From assembly GCA_902773415.1 (NCBI GenBank), contig CACYEE010000206.1, forward strand, positions 1 through 20,431: a DNA stretch of 20,431 nt, written 5' to 3'. Every line of letters starts with the position of its first letter. Position 1 is the stretch's first letter. The position numbers and the translations under genes are program-made. This DNA comes from an uncultured Actinomyces sp. GTDB taxonomy: Bacteria; Actinomycetota; Actinomycetes; Actinomycetales; Actinomycetaceae. The notes beneath the pieces are model-generated. The model worked only from the letters and a program-made list of their open reading frames with translations. It was not told the origin of the DNA and made no database searches. Positions 6,760-14,099 of the stretch are shown here, one piece after another.

Positions 6760-6978
6760 TTGTCTCGGACTTGTGCAGGTGGCCGGCATCTGCACGGATT
6801 GCTGCGGGAAATCGTCGTTTGTCTTGCGCCGCTTGTGCCGCGCAGGAGCCGTGTTGCGTGCCTGCGGCGGGCACGGTGGCGTTCAGGGTGTCGGATCTTG
6901 GCAAATGTCACAGCGGAACGACGTGAGATTGCGCGTGCGCCTGCGACATTCGCAAGGGTGCGCGCTACACTGGCATAG
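6760..6978 (+). pseudogene. Possible decayed ylxR remnant
   Basis: A TTG-initiated frame of 72 codons sits exactly in the ylxR slot. Its start (SRTCAGGRHLHGLLREIVV) keeps RTC, an Arg and LLR in the order of YlxR's zinc-ribbon-like start, but the CxxC is broken (Cys to Gly by one base change would explain it) and the rest is Arg-rich without the diagnostic PGRGAW. Chance resemblance is quite possible. No ribosome binding site is seen for the frame. Confidence 0.2.
6943..6971 (+). promoter_or_regulatory. Sigma-70-type promoter for infB
   Basis: A -35 GCGACA (6943-6948) and a -10 TACACT (6966-6971) are separated by exactly 17 bases. Each matches the consensus at four of six positions. Transcription from about 6978 would give infB a leader of about 180 bases, independent of nusA. 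Confidence 0.5.
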
Positions 6979-7020
6979 GCGTCCGTGGGTATCGCGTGCG
7001 TCGTTGTCCGCCAACTGTCG

Positions 7021-7038
7021 GCCGAACTGCGGTTCGGC
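7021..7038 (+). other. Hairpin in the infB leader
   Basis: GCCGAAC (7021-7027) pairs with GTTCGGC (7032-7038) across the four-base loop TGCG. It lies in the predicted leader RNA, about 120 bases before the infB start. Confidence 0.4.
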
Positions 7039-7115
7039 GTCGACCCGAGAATGAAAGCGGGTAGAAAGCCGATGGGCACCCGATGAGTACCCGGCGATGA
7101 GCTGCCAGCAATAGC

Positions 7116-7141
7116 GGGACTGGGCGCGTGCGCACAGTCCC
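7116..7141 (+). promoter_or_regulatory. Hairpin directly upstream of the infB ribosome binding site
   Basis: GGGACTG (7116-7122) pairs with CAGTCCC (7135-7141), enclosing a GC-rich 12-base loop that could pair further. It ends five bases before AAGGAG (7147-7152), so it could influence ribosome access to infB. A regulatory role is inferred from position only. Confidence 0.4.
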
Positions 7142-7156
7142 TGAAGAAGGAGAACC

Positions 7157-9997
7157 GTGTCCAAACTACGCGTCCATGAGCTTGCCAAGGAACTGGGCAT
7201 GACGAGCAAGGGTCTGCTTGCCGTGTTCAAGGAAACCGGCGAATTCGTCAAGTCGGCATCGTCGACGATCGAAGCCCCCGTAGAACGGAAGGCCCGCGAA
7301 TTCGTTGACGCCCATCCCGAGTTTGTCGAGGAGTATCGCGCAAAGAAGCCGCGCAAGAAGAAGGCCGAAGCCGGGAAGGAGACGCCTGCGCCGGCAAAGC
7401 CGAAGGCCGAGTCCGCGTTGCCTGCTCCCGTGCCGACAGTGCCGAAGCCCGGTCCTGCAACTCCTGATTCGGTCGAACCGAAGGTTCCCGCACCCGCGCC
7501 GAAAGCTCCGGAAGCAAAGGAAGAGAAGGCGGAGAAGCCTGTTCCCGAAGCCCCGAAGCCCGCTGCGCCCAAGCCCCAGGCTCCGCGTCCGGCAGAGTCC
7601 GCGCCCGCGTCTGCTCCGACTCCGAAGAGCAACGGGCCAAAGCCGCGCGTGCCGCGCCCCGGTCCTCGTCCGGGCAACAATCCGTATGCGGATTCCCAGG
7701 GCATGCCGCGTCCGGGCGGCGGCCAGCGCCGCGGTCCTCGTCCGGGCAACAATCCGTATGCGGATTCCCAGGGCATGCCGCGTCCGGGCGGCGGTCGTGG
7801 GGGACGCGGCGGACAGGGCGGCGGCCGGCCCGGGCCGCGTTCGGGCGAGGGCCGTCCGGCCCGTCCGGGCGCTCCTCGCGGAGCGGGTCGCCCGAATCCG
7901 TCAATGATGCCAAGCCAGTCCTCGGGCGCAGCCGGAGCAGATCGCGGAGGTGCCCGAGGCGGCGGTCGCGGAGGCCGCGGAGGCCAGCGCGGTGGCGGTC
8001 CTCGTTTCGGTGCGGGCCCCGGCGGCGGCTTCACCCGTGCCGGCGGACGTTCGCGCGGCGGTTCGACCGCCGGCGCCTTCGGACGCCAGGGAGGACGCCC
8101 GGCCCGTTCGCGCAAGTCGCGCAGGGCAAAGAGGGAAGAATGGGAGAATCAGGCATCGCCCATGGTTCAGGGCGTTCAGGTTCCCCACGGCGACGGTTCG
8201 ACCGTCGTGCGCATCCGCGCGGGAGCCTCGCTTGCCGACTTCGCCGAGAAGATCGGCGCGAATCCCGCGGCCCTCATCACCGTGCTCATGCGCATGGGCG
8301 AGATGGCCACGATGAACCAGTCCCTTGACGAGGACACCTTCAAGCTGCTGGGGGCCGAGCTTGGCTACGACGTCCAGGTGCTTTCTCCGGAGGACGAGGA
8401 CCGCGAGATTCTCGAATCCTTCGACATCAACCTCGAAGAGGAAGAGTTGCTGGAGGACGAAGAGAACCTGCGTCGCCGTCCGCCGGTCGTGACCGTCATG
8501 GGCCACGTCGACCACGGCAAGACGAAGCTGCTCGACGCCATCCGCAACACCCAGGTCATCGAGTCCGAGCATGGCGGCATCACCCAGCACATCGGTGCCT
8601 ACCAGATCGAGATGGAGTACGAAGGCGAAGACCGCCGCATCACCTTCATCGATACGCCGGGCCACGAAGCCTTTACGCAGATGCGTGCCCGAGGCGCGGA
8701 CGTCACCGATATCGCGGTGCTCGTCGTCGCCGCCAACGACGGCGTCATGCCGCAGACGGTCGAGGCAATCAACCACGCCCAGTCCGCCGGCGTCAAGATC
8801 ATCGTCGCGGTCAACAAGATCGACGTCGACGGTGCCGATCCGCAGAAGGTACGTTCGCAGCTGACCGAGTTCGAGGTCGTACCCGAAGAGTGGGGCGGCG
8901 ACACGATGTTCGTCGACATCTCCGCCAAGCAGCAGATCGGCATCGACGACCTGCTCGAGGCGATTCTCTATACGGCCGACGCCGAAATGGAACTGCGCGC
9001 CAATCCTGATCATGTCGCCCGCGGCGTTGCCATCGAAGCCAAGCTCGACCAGGGCCGCGGCGCCGTCATCACGGCCCTGGTCCAGACCGGCACGCTGCGC
9101 ATCGGCGACCCGCTCGTCGTGGGCACCGCCTACGGCCGGGTGCGCGCCATGTTCGACGAAAACGGCAACGATGTTTCCGAGGCCGGCCCCTCGCGTCCGG
9201 TCCAGGTGCTCGGCCTGAGCTCCGTGCCCAGCGCAGGCGACGCCTTCCTCGTCGCCGACGACGACCGCACGGCCCGCCAGATCGCCGACAAGCGCGACGC
9301 CGCCAAGCGCGCGGCCACACTGGCCAAGCGCCGCAAGCGCGTTAGCCTGGAAAACCTCAACGAGGCCCTGTCCGAAGGCGCAGTCACGCACCTCAACCTC
9401 ATCATCAAGGGCGACGCCTCCGGTTCCGTCGAGGCCCTCGAAGCGTCCTTGCTCAAGATCGACGTGGGCGAGGAAGTCGATTTGCAGATCATCCACCGCG
9501 GCGTCGGCGCGATTACGCAGAATGACGTCAACCTGGCCACCGTGGACAACGCCGTCATCATCGGCTTCAACGTCCGACCGGCCGAGCGCGTGGCCGAAAT
9601 GGCCGACGCCGAAGGCATCGAGATGAAGTTCTACTCGGTGATCTACCAGGCCCTCGAAGACGTGGAGGCAGCCCTCAAGGGCATGCTCAAGCCGATCTAC
9701 GAGGAAGTCCAGCTGGGCTCCGCCGAGATTCGCCAGGTGTTCCGCTCGGGCAAGTTCGGCAACATCGCCGGCTCGATTGTCCGCTCCGGTGCGATTCGCC
9801 GCGGTGCCAAGGCCCGCCTCGTGCGCGACGGCGTCGTCGTCGCCGGCGAACTCGAAATCGTCTCGCTGCGTCACGAGAAGGACGACGTGACCGAGATGAA
9901 GGAAGGCTACGAGTGCGGCATCACCCTCGGCTACAAGGACATTGCCGAGGGAGACATCATCGAAACCTTCGAGATGCAGGAGAAGGCGCGCGACTGA
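7157..9997 (+). CDS. infB: Translation initiation factor IF-2
   Basis: The 946-residue GTPase delivers fMet-tRNA to the 30S subunit and promotes subunit joining. The start is GTG at 7157, with AAGGAG four bases upstream. Domains: N-terminal winged-helix-like domain (about 1-55, SKLRVHELAKELGMTSKGLL), then about 300 residues of Pro/Ala/Lys- and Gly/Arg-rich disordered sequence typical of actinobacteria, a second small IF2-N domain (about 345-430), the G domain, and the beta-barrel and tRNA-binding domains to the end. GTPase motifs are G1 GHVDHGKT (449-456), G3 DTPGHE (from 499), G4 NKID (553-556) and G5 SAK (589-591). The disordered part carries two identical 63-bp DNA copies encoding GPRPGNNPYADSQGMPRPGG. 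It probably has its own promoter. Confidence 0.98.
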   Translation: MSKLRVHELAKELGMTSKGLLAVFKETGEFVKSASSTIEAPVERKAREFVDAHPEFVEEYRAKKPRKKKAEAGKETPAPAKPKAESALPAPVPTVPKPGPATPDSVEPKVPAPAPKAPEAKEEKAEKPVPEAPKPAAPKPQAPRPAESAPASAPTPKSNGPKPRVPRPGPRPGNNPYADSQGMPRPGGGQRRGPRPGNNPYADSQGMPRPGGGRGGRGGQGGGRPGPRSGEGRPARPGAPRGAGRPNPSMMPSQSSGAAGADRGGARGGGRGGRGGQRGGGPRFGAGPGGGFTRAGGRSRGGSTAGAFGRQGGRPARSRKSRRAKREEWENQASPMVQGVQVPHGDGSTVVRIRAGASLADFAEKIGANPAALITVLMRMGEMATMNQSLDEDTFKLLGAELGYDVQVLSPEDEDREILESFDINLEEEELLEDEENLRRRPPVVTVMGHVDHGKTKLLDAIRNTQVIESEHGGITQHIGAYQIEMEYEGEDRRITFIDTPGHEAFTQMRARGADVTDIAVLVVAANDGVMPQTVEAINHAQSAGVKIIVAVNKIDVDGADPQKVRSQLTEFEVVPEEWGGDTMFVDISAKQQIGIDDLLEAILYTADAEMELRANPDHVARGVAIEAKLDQGRGAVITALVQTGTLRIGDPLVVGTAYGRVRAMFDENGNDVSEAGPSRPVQVLGLSSVPSAGDAFLVADDDRTARQIADKRDAAKRAATLAKRRKRVSLENLNEALSEGAVTHLNLIIKGDASGSVEALEASLLKIDVGEEVDLQIIHRGVGAITQNDVNLATVDNAVIIGFNVRPAERVAEMADAEGIEMKFYSVIYQALEDVEAALKGMLKPIYEEVQLGSAEIRQVFRSGKFGNIAGSIVRSGAIRRGAKARLVRDGVVVAGELEIVSLRHEKDDVTEMKEGYECGITLGYKDIAEGDIIETFEMQEKARD
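7660..7794 (+). repeat. Tandem 72-bp repeat inside infB, with 63 identical bases
   Basis: Positions 7660-7722 and 7732-7794 are identical base for base, with a period of 72 bases (24 codons). Each encodes GPRPGNNPYADSQGMPRPGG plus flanking Gly. The unit is familiar from actinobacterial IF-2, but exact DNA identity, including silent positions, suggests recent duplication or gene conversion. Confidence 0.9.
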
Positions 9998-10002
9998 GCT
10001 TG

Positions 10003-10087
10003 TGCATGCGACAAGGCGGGCGCCTTCCGCATGAACGGGCGGTCAGGCTTGATTCCGTTCATGCGAAAGGTGCCCGCCTTGTATGCA
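10003..10087 (+). other. Very long imperfect hairpin between infB and rbfA
   Basis: The left arm 10003-10038 pairs with the right arm 10055-10087 around a 16-base loop. Pairing is broken only by a three-base bulge (GCG at 10008-10010), one position that would be G-U in RNA, and one C-A mismatch. The inner stem, CGCATGAACGG with its complement, is perfect. It begins six bases after the infB stop. No T-run follows, so a processing or stability element or a mobile palindrome is as likely as a terminator. Confidence 0.7.
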
Positions 10088-10189
10088 ACACGCCCAGATG
10101 CTTGGGAAAGCTGGAGACTTTGCACGTTACAACGGGACATGACCGGACGAACTATCCGGTATCCCCGTGGCAGGATTAAGGAGCTAAGA

Positions 10190-10645
10190 ATGGGCAATCC
10201 CCGTGCTGACAAGGTGGCCGAGCGCATCCACGAGATCGTTGCGTCCCTCGTGACGCTGCGGCTGAAGGATCCGCGGCTGGACATGGTGACGATTACGGAT
10301 GTTCGCGTGACAGGCGACCTTCAGAACGCCACCATCTTCTACACGGTCTACGGTTCGGAAAAGCAGCTTGCCGATGCCGGCAAGGGTCTGGCGAACGCCA
10401 AGGGGCATATCCGCTCCCAGGTCGGCAAGCAGCTTGGCCTGCGCCTGACCCCGGACCTCAAGTTCGTGCCCGACGCCTTGCCGGAGACGGCGAAGTCCTT
10501 CGAGGATGCGCTCATTGCGGCCAGGCATCGGGACGCCGAGATTGCCAGGGCCGCCGAAGGCAAGGAGTATGCGGGAGGAGAGAATCCGTACCGCGAGGCT
10601 TCCGATTCGGCCAGAGCGGAAGCCTCCGATGGCGACGAAGCGTAA
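10190..10645 (+). CDS. rbfA: 30S ribosome-binding factor RbfA
   Basis: The 151-residue protein binds free 30S subunits and helps maturation of the 5' end of 16S rRNA. The KH-like core is clear: MGNPRADKVAERIHEIVASL at the start, then LKDPRLDMVTITDVRVTGDL and ATIFYTVYG, and VGKQLGLRLTPDLKFVPD near residue 90. Residues after about 115 form a charged Ala/Glu tail. The start at 10190 is supported by AAGGAG at 10178-10183, six bases upstream, although the frame is open further upstream into the long hairpin. Its last 17 bases overlap the start of truB, so the two are probably cotranscribed and coupled. infB-rbfA-truB is a conserved order. Confidence 0.95.
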   Translation: MGNPRADKVAERIHEIVASLVTLRLKDPRLDMVTITDVRVTGDLQNATIFYTVYGSEKQLADAGKGLANAKGHIRSQVGKQLGLRLTPDLKFVPDALPETAKSFEDALIAARHRDAEIARAAEGKEYAGGENPYREASDSARAEASDGDEA

Positions 10646-11882
10646 GTCGCGCGGCGAAGCGGCCCAGCGTCCGGCGCGTCGCGAGATGCCCTGGGGCGAG
10701 CTCCCGAGTCCGCAACGGCCAGGAGAGTTGCCGCGCGGCAAACGGGCGGACAATCCGATCTCCGGTCTCGTCGTCGTCGACAAGGACAAGGGCGTGACCA
10801 GCCACGATGTTGTCGGTGCCGTGCGCAGGCTTGCGGGTACGCGAAAGGTCGGCCACGCCGGCACGCTTGATCCGATGGCCACCGGCGTGCTCTGCGTCGG
10901 CGTTGGCGCGGCCACAAGGCTGCTTCGATACGTCATCGGAACGTCGAAGGAATACGCTGCCACGATTCGTTTCGGCATCGCTACCGCGACCGAAGACGCC
11001 GAAGGGGAGATCCTGTACGCTCCCGGCGCTGTTGCCGACCTCCCGTTTGGGGACGGGCCCTTTTCCGGAGATTCCTCCCGTTTGGGGCCCGTCCCCAACC
11101 GGGAGGAATCTCAGGAAAAGGGACAGGTTGGCGGACCCGCCACGATCGGCGGCGAGGCACTCGCTGGCGCGATGCAGGAACTGGCCGGGGACATCATGCA
11201 GGTGCCCTCGACCGTCTCGGCCCTCAAGGTCGACGGCAAGCGAGCCTACGAGCTCGCACGCGAAGGCAAGGACGTCGAGCTTGCGGCCCGGCCCGTGGCG
11301 ATTCACGCCTTCGAAGCGCTCGGAAATCCTCGCCAGGCGTGGCTCGAACTTCCCGAAGAGGGCGAACCGGCAAGCGCATGCCGCGAAACCGAAGCGGCGC
11401 GGGGGACGACAGGGAAGGGCCTGCCCTGCGTCGACCTCGACGTGCGCGTCGAATGCTCGGCCGGAACCTACATTCGCGCCCTTGCGCGCGACCTTGGCGA
11501 AAAGCTCGGTACCGCCGCGCACCTGACGGCACTGCGCCGCACCCGCGTCGGCCCGTGGAAGGAATCGGAAGCCTTGAGCGTCGCCGCGCTTGCGGAATTC
11601 GCGCGTCGGGGCGAGCCGTTGCCGCTTGTGCCGCTCGCCAACCTGTGCCGCGGCCTGTTTCCCGCTCTCGACATCACCGAACCCGAAGCGCAGGCGCTGC
11701 GCCACGGCCGGTTCCTTTCCTCCGCCAACTCGCGGCTGCCCGCGCTCTGGCAATGCGAAACCCCCGGCGCAGCACGGGCCGTGGCGATGCTTGGCCCGCA
11801 TCCCGTCGCCCTCGTCGAACCCCATCCGCGCCATGCCGATATGCTGAAACCGGCGCTGGTTTTTGCCAACGCCGACAGCTGA
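10629..11882 (+). CDS. truB: tRNA pseudouridine(55) synthase TruB with in-frame palindromic insertion
   Basis: This enzyme isomerises U55 in the T-loop of tRNAs. The conserved core begins at SGLVVVDKDKGVTSHDVV (residue 45), with catalytic Asp81 in GHAGTLDPMATGVL, SKEYAATIRFG near 106-116, STVSALKVDGKRAYELAREG near 195-215, and CSAGTYIRALARDLGEKLG. At 417 residues it is about 100 longer than usual. The excess is a basic N-terminal extension, a loop at about 138-166 encoded by a palindromic DNA element (11039-11126), and a second loop at about 238-262 (EEGEPASACRE...TTGKG). The first insertion falls between conserved blocks and keeps the frame, so the enzyme may still work. The start at 10629 is not certain; ATG 10686 is an alternative. 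It overlaps rbfA by 17 bases, and the ribF ATG is 20 bases downstream. Confidence 0.93.
   Translation: MATKRKSRGEAAQRPARREMPWGELPSPQRPGELPRGKRADNPISGLVVVDKDKGVTSHDVVGAVRRLAGTRKVGHAGTLDPMATGVLCVGVGAATRLLRYVIGTSKEYAATIRFGIATATEDAEGEILYAPGAVADLPFGDGPFSGDSSRLGPVPNREESQEKGQVGGPATIGGEALAGAMQELAGDIMQVPSTVSALKVDGKRAYELAREGKDVELAARPVAIHAFEALGNPRQAWLELPEEGEPASACRETEAARGTTGKGLPCVDLDVRVECSAGTYIRALARDLGEKLGTAAHLTALRRTRVGPWKESEALSVAALAEFARRGEPLPLVPLANLCRGLFPALDITEPEAQALRHGRFLSSANSRLPALWQCETPGAARAVAMLGPHPVALVEPHPRHADMLKPALVFANADS
11039..11126. repeat. Compound palindromic element inserted in frame in truB
   Basis: Arms 11058-11087 and 11093-11122 are reverse complements at 28 of 30 positions around five bases. 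A second, alternative perfect 14-bp pairing joins 11047-11060 (TTGGGGACGGGCCC) with 11085-11098. In addition, CCTCCCGTTTGGGG occurs twice as a direct repeat (11039-11052 and 11074-11087). The element is translated as truB residues 138-166, FGDGPFSGDSSRLGPVPNRE and onward. The GGGGACGGGCCC/AAAAGGG style resembles extragenic REP-like palindromes elsewhere in bacteria (recalled), but here it lies inside a conserved gene. Confidence 0.85.
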
Positions 11883-11901
11883 CGTCACCGAGGAGAAGCA
11901 G

Positions 11902-12894
11902 ATGGAAACCTGGAGACAGCCACGAGACATTCCCGCCGACCTCGCCTCGTCGGTGGTCACCATCGGCGTTTTCGATGGGGTTCACCGCGGCCACCAGGCC
12001 GTCCTCGACACGGCGGTGCGCGAGGCGCGCTCCTGCGGTTGCCCGTCCGTCGCGCTGACCTTCGACCCGCACCCGGCCACTGTCCATGACCCGAAAACGG
12101 ATCTCCATCTCGTCTCCACGCTTGCAGACCGTCTCGACCGCTTGGCCGCAGCCGGAATCGCCGCCTCCTACGTGCAGGAATACACGCTCGAATACGCCCA
12201 GGCCAGCCCGCGCGAATTCGTCGAGAACCAGCTTCTTGGCCAGCTCAAGGCGAAGGCCGTCGTCGTGGGGGAGGACGTGCGGTTCGGCAAGGGCAACGAG
12301 GGAGACGGCGCGTTTCTTCGCAAGCTCGGCGAAGAGCTCGGCTTCCGCGTCGTGCTCGTGTCCGACCTGACGGACGAAGAAGGCAGGCGGTGGTCCTCCA
12401 CGTGGCTGCGAGAACTGCTGGCCAAAGGCGACGTCGCGCGGGCCCGCAAGGTGCTTGGGCGCCCGCATCGGCTTCGCGGCGAGGTCGTCCACGGCTACCA
12501 GCGCGGGCGCGCGCTGGGCTTTCCTACGGCCAACCTCATGGGCGACGGGCTCGGCGAAGTGCCCGCCGACGGCGTCTACGCCGGATGGCTCGTCATGGAC
12601 GTGCCGGGCTCGAAGGCCGTCATCCACCTTCCTGCGGCCATTTCCGTCGGTACGAATCCGCAGTTCGGCAACAAGGAACGCACCGTGGAGGCGCACGTGC
12701 TCGGGCGCAGCGACCTCAACCTTTACGGACGGCAGATCGCCCTCGAGTTCATCGAACGCATCCGCCCGATGATGACCTTCGATTCCCTCGAAGGCCTCAA
12801 GCTCCGCATGGACGAGGACCTGCGCCTATGCGCCAGGATTCTCGGAGTTCCCACCGCCGGGCGGGTGCATCCCGAGGATGTCACGGCACGGTAG
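11902..12894 (+). CDS. ribF: Bifunctional riboflavin kinase / FAD synthetase
   Basis: The 330-residue enzyme phosphorylates riboflavin to FMN and adenylylates FMN to FAD. The N-terminal nucleotidyltransferase domain (about 15-175) has GVFDGVHRGHQ (22-32) and TFDPHPATV, plus SSTWLRELLAKGDVARA. The C-terminal riboflavin-kinase domain (about 180-315) has RGRALGFPTANL, with PTAN at 208-211, and YAGWLVMD, plus a conserved SVGTNPQFGN. Met14 of the open frame is taken as the start because AGGAG at 11891-11895 lies six bases upstream. It follows truB by 19 bases and is probably in the same operon. In many bacteria rpsO comes next; here three unrelated genes intervene. Confidence 0.96.
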   Translation: METWRQPRDIPADLASSVVTIGVFDGVHRGHQAVLDTAVREARSCGCPSVALTFDPHPATVHDPKTDLHLVSTLADRLDRLAAAGIAASYVQEYTLEYAQASPREFVENQLLGQLKAKAVVVGEDVRFGKGNEGDGAFLRKLGEELGFRVVLVSDLTDEEGRRWSSTWLRELLAKGDVARARKVLGRPHRLRGEVVHGYQRGRALGFPTANLMGDGLGEVPADGVYAGWLVMDVPGSKAVIHLPAAISVGTNPQFGNKERTVEAHVLGRSDLNLYGRQIALEFIERIRPMMTFDSLEGLKLRMDEDLRLCARILGVPTAGRVHPEDVTAR

Positions 12895-12937
12895 GGCTTT
12901 CTTCCGGCTCTTCCTGCCCGTCTGCTTCCTCGTCTCG

Positions 12938-12943
12938 TACAAT
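12938..12943 (+). promoter_or_regulatory. -10 box (TACAAT) for the lipoprotein gene at 12973
   Basis: TACAAT matches the -10 consensus at five of six positions and lies about 30 bases before the ATG, leaving room for the ribosome binding site GGAGG at 12963-12967. No good -35 was seen 16-18 bases upstream. Confidence 0.45.
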
Positions 12944-12972
12944 GGCAGAAAATGTCGGCATTGGAGGTCTTG

Positions 12973-14046
12973 ATGAAACGAATCGCTGCGATGCTGGGGG
13001 CTCTCTCGCTCGCGTTTCCGCTCGCGGGCTGCTCCGACACGACCGGCACGTATTCTTCGCTTCTCGAGACGCACGCCCACGAGGTCGAGGCTTTCGAGGC
13101 TGCACTGGCCGGGGCGGAGACGTATGCGCCGTCCTGCCGAGACTTTGCGGGGAACCAGGAGTGTTCGGCACTTGATGCCGTGATTGGCGAAGCCAAGGAT
13201 TCGGGCGTGAGGACGGAGCTCGAGGAGGTCGAGGCTCCGGAAGAGGACGACGTCGAGGCGGTCAGGCAGGAGACGGAAAAAGTCGTGGCGATTCGGGAGA
13301 AGCTCGAGGCTGCGACCAAGAGGGTGGCATCGACGATCGACAGCCGCCTGTCGATGGCCTTCCCGCGTCTTCTCGACGAAAGCACTGCGAAGGTCGAGCT
13401 GGCCGAAACCCGTGTCGACGAGCTTGACGGCGAGGTTGTCGATTCCGGGACCCTCGACGCGGTTCGCGAAGCTGCCGTGGCCTTGCGCGAAGGCTGTAGC
13501 CGCTTGAATCGGGAGCTTCCTGCCGGAGTGGACGGCATGGCGGCATACGGCGAGCTGATGCGCCTGAAGGGGGCGCTCGATGGCGCGTTGTCCAATGCGG
13601 ACAATTCCCATTCGGACTGGCAGGCCGACGAGTCGCGCCGCATTCAGGAGGATGCGAAGAAGAAGGACACGGATGGCGAGATGGTGATCGTCGAGGAATC
13701 GAGGCCGGTGTCTGTCGGCGATGGCAGGGCTAGCCTGTCGGGTACGGTCCGGGCAATGGATTCCTGCGAGGATCCCGATTTGGGCGACTTTGCCTATCTT
13801 CTGCATCTCGATCGTCCGATGAGTTTTTCCGCGTCCGCGCCGTGGGCGGACGGCGAGCTTGAAAAGACGGTCGAGGTCGTCGAGCTTGATGCTACCGATC
13901 CGGCGAGCGAGCCGTGCGGGCCCTTTGCGCCTTGGGATGGCTTCGAGGGACAGGAGGTGACCGTCGAAGGGCTTCTCGTGACCGACCCGGGAGCCCGGCA
14001 TGCGGACATCATCTTCGACAATTCGACCCAGGTCATCGAAGACTAG
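12973..14046 (+). CDS. Secreted lipoprotein of unknown function
   Basis: The 357-residue product has a signal peptide (MKRIAAMLGALSLAFPLAGC) with lipobox LAGC and lipidated Cys20, so it should be anchored on the outer face of the membrane. Residues about 30-240 are charged, Glu/Ala-rich and helical, likely with coiled coil (EEVEAPEEDDVEAVRQETEK region), with a Cys pair in SCRDFAGNQEC. From about 250 a separate beta-rich domain begins (LSGTVRAMDSCED...FAYLLHLDRPM...GFEGQEVTVEGLLVTD), also with two Cys. Its layout loosely recalls DUF4431-type domains, but this is not secure. The start is set by GGAGG five bases upstream. It has its own -10 box and converges on the ABC transporter genes. Confidence 0.85.
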   Translation: MKRIAAMLGALSLAFPLAGCSDTTGTYSSLLETHAHEVEAFEAALAGAETYAPSCRDFAGNQECSALDAVIGEAKDSGVRTELEEVEAPEEDDVEAVRQETEKVVAIREKLEAATKRVASTIDSRLSMAFPRLLDESTAKVELAETRVDELDGEVVDSGTLDAVREAAVALREGCSRLNRELPAGVDGMAAYGELMRLKGALDGALSNADNSHSDWQADESRRIQEDAKKKDTDGEMVIVEESRPVSVGDGRASLSGTVRAMDSCEDPDLGDFAYLLHLDRPMSFSASAPWADGELEKTVEVVELDATDPASEPCGPFAPWDGFEGQEVTVEGLLVTDPGARHADIIFDNSTQVIED

Positions 14047-14077
14047 GCCTTTTACGGCACCCGGCTGTCCGCCTGCG

Positions 14078-14092
14078 CAAACAGTCTGTTTG
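14078..14092. terminator. Short palindrome between convergent genes, possible terminator
   Basis: CAAACAG and CTGTTTG flank a single T in the 53-base gap between the lipoprotein gene and the ABC permease gene. It is the only symmetrical feature there. Seven base pairs with a one-base centre is weak as an RNA hairpin. Confidence 0.2.
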
Positions 14093-14099
14093 AAGCAAC

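Larger units (their letters stand above)
6760..7156 (+). other. nusA-infB gap: infB promoter and leader; no intact ylxR
   Basis: These 397 bases hold no convincing gene, although this is where ylxR (DUF448, an RNA-binding protein) sits in most Gram-positive bacteria. The frame directly after nusA, 6760-6978, is open and reads SRTCAGGR then GLLREIVV, faintly like the RTCxGCR...LLR start of YlxR, but it lacks the second Cys and has no PGRGAW motif. A promoter (6943-6971) and two hairpins follow. Confidence 0.5.

Noticed and set aside
7901..9874. A 657-codon open frame on the minus strand opposite infB
   Set aside because: It is a shadow of strongly biased IF-2 codons (few antisense stops in GC-rich DNA), with repetitive Asp/Val/His composition.
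10128..10133. TACAAC as a possible rbfA promoter -10
   Set aside because: No -35 at acceptable distance, and the position relative to the long hairpin makes it indistinguishable from chance.
10512..11963. A 483-codon open frame on the minus strand opposite truB
   Set aside because: The plus strand has clear TruB motifs and gene context; the antisense frame has none.
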